NCBI GenBank assembly: GCA_009602725.1
Contig: WELB01000077.1
Span: forward strand, 233,734 to 269,284
DNA length: 35,551 bases
Origin: Spirogloea muscicola
Taxonomy: Eukaryota; Streptophyta; Zygnematophyceae; Spirogloeales; Spirogloeaceae
Reading direction: 5' to 3'
The position numbers and the translations under genes were made by a program. Positions 9,812 to 20,438 of the stretch are shown here, piece by piece; the first letter of the stretch is position 1; every line of letters begins with the position of its first letter. The notes beneath the pieces were generated by a model. That model saw only the letters and a program-made list of their open reading frames with translations, ran no database searches and was not told the origin of the DNA.

Positions 9812-12023
9812 CTACTGGGGAACGAGCTCTGGGCGGTGGAGAGTGGCAGCATATGAGTGCAGCTTCTCTGCGGCATCGTTGAAGCTGGAGCACAAAAAGT
9901 ATGTCTTCTGGAAACCTTCTTTGTAACTCATCTTTGGCAGCTTGGCAAAGGGATCCAGGTCCAAGAACTGGGGCTTCTTACCATCCTCTGTTCCCGACTG
10001 CATGTACTGCAGCTCACCAAAACTTGAGAGAAGTCCTGCGCCAAAGGCCTTGACCTGCCCCTGCTCCAAGATGGTACCAAATTCTACTGTGTACCTGCAA
10101 GAGCTAGAAAGGCATCTGCTGCTATGAACGAAGACCCAAGAAGTAAAGTATCTTGAGCAAGATGTGGCTCTTAGCTCAGGCTGTGTTGGGTGCAGACGAG
10201 TTAGCACTGCATCATGTAGCACCTGCTAAAGACAACATGCTACCTTGACCTATCTGTGCCGGGCTGTGGGAAGCCGTGCAATGACCAGCATGACATCAGC
10301 ACGTTAGGCCTTCATGTATGTCCAAGTTTTTAGGTCACCCACCAGTACAGCTTGGTGAGTTGCCAAATCTCCTTCTTGTTGGCTCCCAAAGATGCCAGGC
10401 CAATCTGATAGGCAAGATCAGCAAATCCGAGATCCGCAAGCATCGGGACGTGTCCCAGAAGCTCATGACAAACATCGGGCTCTGGCGTGTACATGGGGTT
10501 GCTCTTGTGGCGCACATACTGCTCGTCAAGCAAAGACGGTGAGGATGTCAGCCAATGCAGTCTTAGTGCCTCAATAAGTGCACCGTGCAAATTGCACCAA
10601 GACCGTAAAGTCGAAACATCTGTCTAGGCAAGGTGCTACAGTAAATTTCTTCTCTGTACTGATGTGGATTTTCATGAGGCAGGTTCAATTGCGTAGTATC
10701 TGTGAGTAAGCACCTGAGTAGAGTGAAATGTCCTAAATGCAAGTCCATTCAGAAAGTCTCTTGGATGTAGCAATCCAGCCACTGGTCTGACTCGCCACCC
10801 TGTCTTCTGCTGAAGAATCTCTGATACATCTTGAAGCTGAGGAATGACATCTGCCTGGAAATCAAACAGTGGAAAGGTTGCCAGGTACTCCTGGCACGCA
10901 TGTGTGGAGTAGAGCTTTGTCAGCTCGTTGAACACCGTGCGCCAAACATATAACTCATCGTCTGTGTAATCTACTTTTGGTATAGGCGTCCCCCTGTGAA
11001 CGAAAATTGCAGAGAGTTGCATGAGTGTGCACCCTGAGATTGTTCTAGAGGTTGACAGCGCTTTAGCTCGTACAAAAGCTCAATTGCTGCTTGAAGTCCA
11101 GAAATAAGAACTGAAAGATCTCAAAGGGTGATGCCCTTTGTGTAGCTTGAGCAATTCCCAAAACAAGGCTGCTGTGGTTTGAAGGTACAAAACTTACATG
11201 ACATGAGATTTAGCAAGGTCGGCTATGAAGGTTCGTCGCTTCTTGTAGTCCTCGTCATGATAGCCCTGCTTGCGCATATTAAGTGTCAGAGGCACAGATA
11301 TGACTACAGTCCGCTGTTTGCTGATTAAGTCTCACGCTCCCAACACATTCATTTCAGCAAGGTCAGAATGTCTTCCAGCTTGCCATGTGGACAGTCAAGC
11401 AGACAGACGAGGATCGGACTTCTATTGCAAGGCTCAGGTGTCTTTACCGGATGATCTTCAGCAAGATTTGCACCAAATCCCATAATGTGCTCGCCATTCG
11501 AAATGTCCTCAATCCGTCTCGGAATGACAATTTCCTCCTCATCTGGCACAGTGGGAGCCATCTCAGAGGCCGGTGCCTCGGAAGCGGGTGCCTGTGTGCC
11601 TGGACACCGACAGGCGATGATGCAGTTCAGGCCCAACCCCACCTTACTCCAGGGCAACCTGGGCTATACGAGAAGCACGTGCCCTACCAACATCGGGCCA
11701 CTCAAGCAAAGCCAGGTTGACAAAGGGAGACCACGTCCATTCCTCGCATCACCTGCTGCTGAGACCGAGACAGGCCGAGCAGGACTCCTGAGCTCCTTGG
11801 CATCAAGGCCACCGACAGCCGCGGAAAGAGCAGCGCTCCTTTCCACGTGGCTGACCAGTCTGCCATCTCGAACGAGTGAAGGCCCTGTCAACGAACTGCA
11901 GAAGTTGGAGGTCCTTGACGCGCGCGCCGCAAGCGCTGGCCCTGTCCGTCGGCCTATTGGTCCAATTGCATCCGGAACTGGCAGCGACAGGGCCACCACA
12001 GTGGACGATGCTGTCACAGCCAT
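9812..12023 (-). CDS. AAH: Aromatic amino acid (phenylalanine) hydroxylase, plastid-targeted type
   Basis: This non-heme iron enzyme should hydroxylate phenylalanine to tyrosine. The plant and algal members are known to be plastid enzymes that use a folate rather than tetrahydrobiopterin. Six exons, from the 5' end: 12023-11753, 11599-11448, 11265-11198, 10993-10714, 10518-10343 and 10094-9812. All are in phase and give 409 residues. The start ATG lies in GCCACCATGG, a near-ideal context. Residues 1 to about 90 are rich in Ser, Ala and Arg, as in a chloroplast transit peptide. The catalytic domain contains [31 protein letters not shown] and [14 protein letters not shown]. The iron ligands are His275, His280 and Glu320 (YTVEFG), with the same 5- and 45-residue spacing as mammalian PheH. 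No ACT regulatory domain is visible. The gene is divergent from eL33. Confidence 0.96.
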
Positions 12024-12807
12024 GGTGGCTTCAGAACGGCCTCGTGCCCCAAAGCGAGCAAGTTGAGCAAGGCCTTCGTTATCGGAGCTGCGGCACGGGA
12101 AGTCCTCGTCGCCGCCGCAAGCCTCGCCCGGGAGGGCCCCTCGCTTGCTCCGAGTGGTCGACCGCAGGTTATCGGCCTCAAGTATGAGCCAGGCAGCCGA
12201 ATCGAGCCTAGCCGATTGCGACGTTTGCGACGATCACGACGGGCTTAGACGAAGCTCTCTGCGGCGGCAGCGGCGGCGGCGGCGGCGGCGGGCGGCGAGC
12301 GACGGCGGCGGCGGCGGCNCGGGCGACGGCTGACGGGGCTCACGCGAGTTGCTCTCACGGTAGCGGCGCCCCCATGGGGCCGGGCCACAGGAGAGCTGTG
12401 GCGTACTGGTAGAGTCGTTGGGCGCCGTTGGGAGAAGCCACCGCTCGGTCGTTCGGATCGTGACGGAAGGCGCACTAGCATGGGGGGGGCAGCCGCGCCA
12501 CTTGGCAAGGAGTCCCACGCCGACCAGGGCGGACGCTGACGCGGCCGGGGGGCCCCCGAGGACTGCCTGAACGCGAACGGAACTGCAACGCCTTGGTGAC
12601 GGTGGAGGAGCGAGCAGAGCGCCTGAACCCTAATCACCCGCCGCCGCCTGGGAAGCCCCGGGGCAGAAGGCCTGGGGTTTAAGCGCCCGCCGGAGTGCCC
12701 ACGTACCCTCCTCCGCCCCACCCCCCGCCCCCCCGGCACCCGCGCCGCGACTCGCGGCGGCGCCTGCGGCGCGAGCTCCGGCCCGCTGTCCTCCGGCGGC
12801 GGCGCCC
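12024..12807. promoter_or_regulatory. GC-rich shared 5' region between the hydroxylase (-) and eL33 (+)
   Basis: The start codons of the two divergent genes are 784 bases apart. The interval is strongly GC-rich, with many CG dinucleotides and a (GGC)n run, and probably carries both promoters and 5' UTRs. Long open frames in it on both strands are composition artefacts. Confidence 0.55.
12261..12318. repeat. (GGC)n microsatellite followed by an undetermined base
   Basis: GGC units run in two blocks (12261-12296 and 12303-12318), ending in an N at 12319. The N suggests that the repeat length or sequence was not settled in the assembly. Confidence 0.85.
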
Positions 12808-13870
12808 ATGGCGAGCCGCCAGGGCGAGCACATCCGGTGAGCTTCTGGGTCCCCCCCCACCCCAAAGCCCCCTTGCTCCAGCCGGCGCCGCTCTCCGCGG
12901 ACGCCGCCGGCTGCTGCAGCGGCGAGACGCGGCGCCGCCCTGCGCCGTGTGCACCGCGCTGGCCGTGGCCACGGCCACCTTGATCCTGGCCGCCCCTTCT
13001 CTGACGCTGGGACGTGCTCTCTTGTCCGCGCTTTGCTGCGCCGTGAGGGATCGTGCAGGCTGTACGTGCGGGGCAGCATCCTGGGCTACCGGCGGTGAGG
13101 CCCCGCACCCCGTCCGACTAGACCAGGCGGCTGCAAGGCCCCGCCGGCGCCGCCGTCGGCAGGACCTTAGCGCAGCGCTGCGACAGCCCTGCGGGCTGTC
13201 CTTGCCCGCGATGTCCGCTCGCGGCGCCGATTGTGGGCGATGCTCTGCGGGCTACCATACTTTCTGCGTCTGCGGAACTTAGCTCACGATGGGTGCCGGC
13301 GGAATACCTGGCCAAGATGCGCCACAGGGCCCACAGCCCAAGGCCCGTTGATGCAACACTGATGCCGTTCGTATCGCTCTCTGTGGCACCCGCCGCTCCT
13401 CCAGGTCCAAGTCGGACCAGTACCCCAGCACGTCGCTGCTGCAGATCGAGGGCGTGGCCACCAAGGGCGAGGTGGAGTGGTACGCTGGCAAGAAGGTCGC
13501 GTACGTGTACAAGGCCAAGACCAAGAAGAAGGGCTCGCTGTACCGCGCCATCTGGGGCCACGTCTGCCGGCCACACGGCAACAGCGGCATCGTGCGCGCC
13601 AAGTTCCGGAAGAACCTTCCACCCGCTTCCCTGGTAAGCCTTCACCGCCGAGGTTGTTGTAAGGCTTTGGTGCAGAATTGATGATGCGGAACATGACCTT
13701 GGCCTTCGCATGAGACATGTCTTGTCTCTCATACTTCAAACCCTGCAGATGATCTTGTTGGCAATCCATCCAAGGAGCTGTTTGGCTGTGTGCTGTTATC
13801 TGATGGTTTAGTTGGGTGTATTGCGCAGGGGGCCAAGGTCCGAGTTTTCATGTACCCTAGCCGGATATGA
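12808..13870 (+). CDS. RPL35A: 60S ribosomal protein eL33 (L35a)
   Basis: This is a structural protein of the large cytosolic ribosomal subunit. Four exons, 12808-12836, 13059-13094, 13405-13633 and 13829-13870, join in phase to 111 residues, the normal family length. The N-terminus reads [20 protein letters not shown], followed by [17 protein letters not shown], the family signature [33 protein letters not shown] and the C-terminus [10 protein letters not shown]. The donors are GTGAGC, GTGAGG and GTAAGC. The first two introns are GC-rich, as is typical near the 5' end of genes here. A TGTAA word at 14146-14150, about 276 bases past the stop, is a candidate polyadenylation signal. The first exon is only 29 nt, so automated gene finders may miss it. 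Confidence 0.97.
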
Positions 13871-14266
13871 GAGCATTAGCCTGCAGTCAGCGCTTGACGC
13901 GGTGCCAGACAAGTTGGTGATGGCCTTTATGTTTCAAGGGTGCAGAGGAGCCACTTTAATGGGCAGTAGTATTGCACCTGCCAACCCGTGAGGCCTACAC
14001 ATTAGAGACTGTGCTACCAGGTCCAACGCATTTGTGAAGAGAAGTCTTCTATTGAAGCTTGCGCAAGTGACGTGTGACCCAACAGCAGTTTGTGTCAGGC
14101 AGGGGGCTGGTCAATATTGTCCAAGCCAAAAGTTGCAATGTGGGCTGTAAAGAATGGGTGGACGACTAATGTTCTGGATCTTAAGCTTCAATGGAGGAGT
14201 GTGGTGTTTGCAATGACTCCATCAATACAAAAGTGCGTTCATGATGTACCAGCATCACCAGCAGGC
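13871..14266. other. Convergent 3' region between eL33 and the hydrolase
   Basis: This stretch holds the 3' UTRs of two convergent genes. I see no coding frame of note. TGTAA at 14146-14150 on the plus strand is the only candidate polyadenylation word I noticed. Confidence 0.45.
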
Positions 14267-17200
14267 TTAAGAGGAGCTGTTTCCTCGGGTAGTATTTGAG
14301 TCTTGTGCCGTGGTTGCGGCAAGAGCATCCTGGGGAAGGCTGGCTTCTCCTTGATCTCGCCTGTCACTTGATAGCGGCCACTTCTCAAGGAGCAGGCACA
14401 TGAGGGCCTCGCAGATTTGAGCAGCATTGGCCTCCTTGGTATCAGGTTTCGCCGGACTATATACCATCCAGCCATGATCGTACTTCTTATCCGGCCTAAC
14501 CACAATCGAACCTGGCACCTCGGCGTCCTTCCTGGCAACCAGACCATCGCTCTGTATACCAGAAAATCAACCTCTTAGTCAGGCTTTTGGGCGAATAGGG
14601 GCCTTGATGATTGTGGCAATGGGTAAGCAGGAGATTCGTGCACAGCACAGTGAGACAGCAAGGAAGTCGGCTTTGTCTGAGACTGCCTGAGGCTACTACC
14701 ATCATCACTAGAGTATGCGTAAGCGCATGTCTCATACCTTCTCGCCATATCGAAGCTCCAGATGAAGTGCACAGACAGCCATTGCGGCTGCTAGCGGCAT
14801 GGCCACAGGAACCTTTGCTGGGGATGGAATTTCGCCAACATCATCGCCTGAGAGTTATAGCAGTTTAGCTTGTCAGCACCGCAACCTTCAAGGCGCCTCG
14901 AGACTGAAAGAAATAAGCCTCCAAAATAAACAGGTCAAGGTGTTCCTTAAAAGAGTCAACAGACAGACTGCAGGACCAAAGCGAGGGTAATGTGGTCATG
15001 AAGGCTGATGTTGGTGTTGACCTCCAAGGCTTGGCTTGCTGGCCCACGGAATCTCAGCATGCGTCACGTGGGAGAGGGTCGAAAGCACAGCTGGTGCCTT
15101 GCTGGCTTCACTGTGAAACGAGACCATTGGTATGCCAGCTGGCATGGGGTACTTCTCAAGGAACTCTCGTCGCTTCTCATACGTGATGTCAGTGATGGAA
15201 CCCAGATCACCCTGAGTCAGACAAACAAGTAGACTGACTGCTCAACGTCGGCCCACCATTAGAGAGCAATGAATGGAGGACAATGTGAATGTCAGTCACA
15301 AACTGCAGCACATGGGCTGGAGCTGACCTTAATCACTTTGGAGAAGATCATTTCCAAGATCTGGCGTGATTGTAGATCCCCAATCTGACCAGGGCGTAAG
15401 ATGTCAGAAGCTACTGGGCTACCTGCATACGGACTCTGGACAAATATGATGCCAGCCACCTTGTGACGTAGCTCAGGGTACATGGCCACGGCTGCTGCGC
15501 TGTCCACGCTTCCCTTGCTGTGGCCTAGGAGCATCACACGCTTGCCTGTGGCCCAGTAAAGCTCATCCACATATGCCCTTATCTCTTGAGCATTTTTCTC
15601 TACCGCAGCCTGCACCAGACCGAGAAGTCAATCAGGGCAGTACCTAAGCTGTGGCCCGTTGGCAACTCTCCAAAGTAGTGGAGAAGAGAAAACCTCTTGA
15701 AGAGAGGTTCTCTGTGAGCACCATCCCGCCTAGGTTGTATCAGTAGACAGGTAGTTCAGGAGCGAAGGGCTTGTCAAGTGTCTAGACATACAAGATAAGA
15801 TCAAATTGTTGGATGCTGACCTCACTGTGGATTTTTGCAATGTGGCACGTCAGACCCAATTGTGAGAGGTGCTTCTTTGTGTTCACAAAGTACAGATTAC
15901 CAAGTCTGCTGAATAAGCCTGAAGGAGGACCATCAGAAAATAACTCACTTTGGTGGCCCTCTCAAGCATGCTGGACTAGTAACTTGCACATGGTAATGAC
16001 CTTGTTATGAATCAAACGAGATGCCCACCTACGTTCCAACTCTACTCAATCTTCAAAGTAGACAGCCTCACTACATGGACACAGTGAAGACTCACTACCT
16101 GGAATCAGCAAGTAGACCAATGAATCAGGGAGCGTGTGAACACCGTTTCTGAATCACAATGGGCAAGGAATCAATCAAAGTTGTCCTTGAGGACGTTGCA
16201 GAGGAGAGTGATGGAAACCGGCATTCAGCCCGGACTTGCTTGAAGTTGCATCAAAGAAGTGAGACCTGCTATTATCATGTAATTGCAGGAGTGCAAACCA
16301 TCTACAAACAACTGAAGAAGCGTGCTGAAAGGTAATGCTTAAACCACTTCAGAGCTAAGAAGCATATCATGCTCACAATATCCTGTTGATATGGTTGTTG
16401 AATCTCTCTGTCCCATCCTCTACTGGAGGCAGGTTGGTTTCTTTCTGTATCCAGCCAATGTCATCACCTGATCCTCTTAGGGTGGTCTGCACACGTGCAA
16501 TTAGACTGTCTTCCTGGAGTCAGACTTTCTAGATTCTTAAAGAACTGCACCACACCATCCAAGACATGCAATTGGTTGTTGTGTGTACTCTATGGGTGCA
16601 AACCAGCCTGGACTAATTGCTGTACTACGACTGCCTGCTAGTGGCTTAGCATAGTTCCATCAGTGGTCGAAAACCTGACATCATCAAATGTTGACTTGAC
16701 CATCCAAAGGGCCATTGCGATGTGAAGACGTATTGACATGAATGCAATGATTGTGCAGTTGAAGAGAGGACTTATGCTGCCAGTAAGCGCATCCTTGGTA
16801 CCTCTGTACGTGTGTGTGCGGTGGCCTAATCAATCGTTTGTGCACGAAAGACATGCAACTGTATGCGAATCTCCAGACATATTTCAGTCCCCAGATGTTG
16901 GGAAGCCACCTGCATATTACCCATGCCAAGACTTGCTTGGCTCCTTGGTGAGCCAACCATGCCCTGAATTCCTCTCAGGGATTGCCTGGTCCTGGTCTCC
17001 GACCTTCGAAGAGGCAACTACTTGACACGCTACTCCCAGCAACCCGCACAGAAGTAAGAGTACAAGGGTAGATAGAAGTTGGAAGGCTGAGGTCTGAGGC
17101 GTTGGTATTGGTCGGAATACCTGGCCCATGTGAAGCCGCCGTAAGGGGTTGCAGAGCTGTCCTGATTACTGGTTGACAAAGTCCTGTCTTGATTTTCAGC

Positions 17201-17933
17201 TTCCGCGTCCAAGTCTGGCGGAGTAAGTACGTGTGACTTGCCCTCCTCTGCATCCTGTATGTCTTTGTCTTGTACATCCTTGTATTCTACTGCTTTCTGT
17301 GTCTGGCCCAAAGTGTCCCCTGTGTTCCAGAGAATTGCAAGGCATCAGCAAGCACTCTAGCTCCTGTCAAACTGCAGTACCTCAAGAGGCATCCATGGTG
17401 GAAGCAAGTCAAGTGCTGCTGAGCCAGCCAAGAAGTGCCTCCCTGATGCAGAAGTGAACAATACTGGAAAAGCAGCTGTTATAACCAGCACTCTGAGGCA
17501 TAGGCATATCCGCAATCACTCTTGTTTGTGGTGCTGGTAGAGCTATCTATGTCTGGGAGTGGCAACCACACTTGTGCTGATTGTCACAGTTGCAGAATGA
17601 TGAGCCAGTACATGGTATCTTACCTACAAAGCTAGCTACTGCTTTGCCGAAAGTGGAGGAGGCGACCACCAATTGCACAACTCTGACTGCATTGCTGACT
17701 TGTTCCAAGGCAGGCTCCGTGAAGTCCCGGACTTGACTCACTAAGGAAGGACTATCAATCTCTCTAAGTGGCCGCTCTTCCTCCTCATTGACTACCTCAG
17801 CACCCTGCAAGGGATCAGGGCAGGAGTCCTGGCTCAGATCAGCAAGAGGCTCTAGTGGAGGTTTATCTGAGCCTGCTTCAAGGCCTCTGCGCATGAAAGA
17901 TGACGACACCGTCCTCTCCCTCAGCATACTCAT
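14267..17933 (-). CDS. Plant-type GHSKG alpha/beta-hydrolase (lipase-like); N-terminal half tentative
   Basis: This is a predicted serine hydrolase of a family conserved in plants; the substrate is unknown. Well-supported exons, toward the 3' end: 16486-16377, 16324-16266, 15918-15821, 15609-15328, 15211-15022, 14847-14738 and 14551-14267, all in phase. They read TTLRGSGDDIGW, NYMIIAGLFSRLGNLYF, LTCHIAKIHSE, then VMLLGHSKGSVDSAAAV with the nucleophile elbow G-H-S-K-G, then VQSPYAGSPVASDILRPGQ, VSFHSEASKAP, AMAVCALHLELRYGEKSDG and KKYDHGWMVYSP, whose late His is the likely catalytic base. Upstream, 17933-17624 (MSMLRERTVSSSFMRR to ASFVG, clean GTAAGA donor) and a segment near 17110-16921 with a hydrophobic run (LLSTLVLLLLCGLLGVA, a possible membrane helix) probably belong to the same gene. 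I could not join them in phase. The true start may lie as far upstream as about 18.2 kb. Confidence 0.78.
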
Positions 17934-18380
17934 GGTTACAGACGATGAAGAGCAGGGGTTTAGGCCGGCAGGCTTATTTGATCTTTGGGCGTGAATGCAG
18001 TCCGGATAGGTTGGAAATTCATTCGCTGGCTAACCTCTTGCTGGTCGTCACCACCCGCAAATTCTTCCTCGTTCACAGGACACTCGCCTGGCAAGGCATG
18101 TGATGGATATGAGTACCTCGCAGCACATTCTTGTGCTGCACAGCACCATGTCAGGCATGCAATGCGGGGTCGCGGTTTGATCCTGCCTTGCGTTAGAGAG
18201 AGCATGTAGGTGGGGTGAATCCGGTGCACGCAAGCAATTGCAGAGGCTTCCAAAGGCAGGCGAGCTCAAGGATGCGCCGAAACGTCGAGGCTCCGACGCG
18301 CAACCGCCGCTCACCTCCCCGCGCTCTCATGCCTGCCACCAAGTCGTCATTGCCGCTCCGGGGTCACGGCCGCGCCTTAC

Positions 18381-18428
<48 letters not shown>

Positions 18429-18430
18429 GA
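18381..18430. repeat. (GGC)n microsatellite near the hydrolase 5' end
   Basis: Roughly sixteen GGC units, with GGT interruptions near 18383 and 18416, lie in a GC-rich block upstream of the minus-strand hydrolase. Confidence 0.9.
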
Positions 18431-19179
18431 GGACGGCGAGTGCCTGGCCACCTGGTTGGAGCCGGGGAATAGCGGCAACTGGTATCCAGGGCCGGCTATG
18501 CTGTGAAGAAGTGGCACTCCCAATGAAGAAACAACCAGAAAGGGCCTACGCAGAAAGTGCACAAAGGTGAAGCCCGAGGATAAGGGGAAAGAAGCAGCTT
18601 CCCAAGCAGCAATTCCACATCAAGGCGATGGCTGCGAGAGGCCAGCCGATTCAATGAACCAGGTCTGAAGGGCCGGAAGGCGTAAATGAACCAGTACAAG
18701 AAAAGTACAAGAAAGAAGAAAGAGCTCGCCCATTGAGTACAAGAAAGGTAACTAATATAAGCCCGTTCAGGCAAGAGCTAGTGCAGAAAGTGGTACTACA
18801 TAAGTCAAAGCCCTATGCTAAGGAGGGCTAAAGCAGCAGTATGACCTTAGTAAATACGATATTAATTACAGGCTACAATAGAAGAGCTGTTTCCTTGTTC
18901 ATCTATAAAAGAAAGTGGCTCTCCCATTTCTTCTCACAGGGATGAAAGAAGAAGTGCCCGCCCAGAAGACTCTTCCTGAAGTGGGCGATGCCTGACTGGC
19001 CAACCCAGAAAATGAATGACCAAAGTTCGAAGGGGCCAGAGAAGAGCTTTAGCTCACTGCGACTCCAGTGGCCACAGCCATTTCCTTGCCTTACAGCGGA
19101 ACGGAGAAGGCGCGCGCTGCGCATAGAATGATAAAATGGCGCCAGTACCACACAGCTATGTAAGAGACTACAGCGAATG

Positions 19180-19590
19180 GGAGCTCAGTAACCCCGAATC
19201 AGCAGCCGCAAGTCAGAGTAGCTTGCAGCTGGAAAAGAGGCGCCCCGACGAGAGCTGAATAACGCCTAGTCAGCACCCGCAACGTAGGAGTAACTTGCAG
19301 CTGGAAGCAAGTCAACAACCATCCCTTTGATTGGTCACATGTGTTTGCGCCTTGGACCCTTTCGGACCTGTTATTTCAAAACAAAGTGCTCGCCCATAGA
19401 GAAGAGTGGCTGGCAAAGCCAGCCCAAAAATAATGGACAATATCCCAAGCCAAAGAAAGAGGTGCCGAAAAAGAATTACACTACAGTCCATGCCTTTGGA
19501 CTATGACTAAGACATCAGCCAGAGGACGCTCAGTAAGCTCTAGTCAGGAGATGCAAGTCTGAGTAGCTAGCCGGGGGAAAGACGTCGCCC
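19180..19590. repeat. Degenerate direct repeats of about 70 bases
   Basis: A unit containing GCAAGTCAGAGTAGCTTGCAG followed by CTGGAA occurs near 19208, again with changes near 19278 (GGAGTAACTTGCAGCTGGAA), and in a weaker form near 19550 (GCAAGTCTGAGTAGCTAGCC). Related words (GCTCAGTAA, TAGTCAG) precede the copies. Confidence 0.5.
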
Positions 19591-20222
19591 TCTCTGGGCC
19601 TGGCCTCTCACAGGCATTGCCTTACTTTGAAATGTGTTGCCTTGGGGGGCATCCACGCCAAATGTACCTGGCTGGGCGGCAAACCTTGTGGAAAGAAAGA
19701 AGGACCGGCAGTACAAGGATCACCCCTGCGGAAGCCGATGCATGCGCTATGGACTTATATGGCAGCTGAAGTATCGAGCCACACTACAAGTAGACAACAA
19801 CGACAGATACAAGCCTTGCAAGAATTCTTGTTGATGAAGTTCTAAACACATCAGATTAGTGGTCCTCCCCCACCCATCGCGAGGCCCACCTGAACGACGC
19901 ACATCGTCGTAGTCAGGCCGGTAGCTTAGCGCAAACTACTTTCCCGCGAGCTTTTGGTGCTTATTACAGCAGCTTTTTCCAGATTGCTGCTTTCGCTTAG
20001 TTTGCAGCGTTTCCAGAAGGCAGGAAAAAGGGACAGAAAGCAGTCTGCCCTCTGGTCCAAAGAAATTGCTCGCCCAGAAAAGTAGAGGGGCTTGGAAAGG
20101 CCAGCCCAAAGCTCTTCCAAATTGACAGCAATGGCTGTGAGAGGCCAGCCCAAAGGAATGGCCAAGGTATATGAGGGTACTTACTAAGTGATTACCCTAC
20201 CGGGAAAGCTTTGGTAAAATTA

Positions 20223-20438
20223 TTGGCCCCTTCGAACCTTGTCAATACTAGTCGGGCTGGCTGTTCACAGCCCTCGCCCCCAAGAGAAAGAAGAAGAAAG
20301 AGCTCGCCCATTGAGGAGAGGGGCTGGACAAGCCAGCCCTAACAAGCCAGCCCCCAATCCCTTTTCGTCTTGAGAAATGGGGGCAAGGGCTGTGAACAGC
20401 TAGCCCGATCAGAATTGACCAGGTTCGAAGGGGGCCAA
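20223..20438. repeat. Large imperfect inverted repeat, arms of about 59 bases, 97-base spacer
   Basis: Left arm 20223-20281 and right arm 20379-20438 are reverse complements with about six mismatches and one gap. Key blocks are TTCGAACC, TCGGGCT and CTGTTCACAGCCC on the left, and GGGCTGTGAACAG, AGCCCGA and GGTTCGAA on the right. The spacer contains one copy of the local GCTCGCCCATTGAG repeat and a smaller palindrome (GGGCTGGACAAGCCAGCCC). The structure resembles a foldback or MITE-like element. No flanking target duplication is evident to me. Confidence 0.75.

Noticed and set aside
12245-13108. Long minus-strand open frame of 287 codons
   Set aside because: It lies antisense to eL33 exons and the GC-rich promoter, has Arg/Pro/Ala-rich composition and contains the undetermined base; it is a composition artefact.
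19627-19845. Short plus-strand frames with Cys/Lys-rich peptides, considered as a transposase remnant
   Set aside because: Two overlapping frames are similarly open and no transposase motif or flanking terminal repeats were seen.
20411-20438. GGTTCGAA words in the repeats, considered as a tRNA-type B box of a SINE or a tRNA gene
   Set aside because: No A box at the right distance, no cloverleaf and no poly-A or T-run end could be made out, so the match is probably chance.
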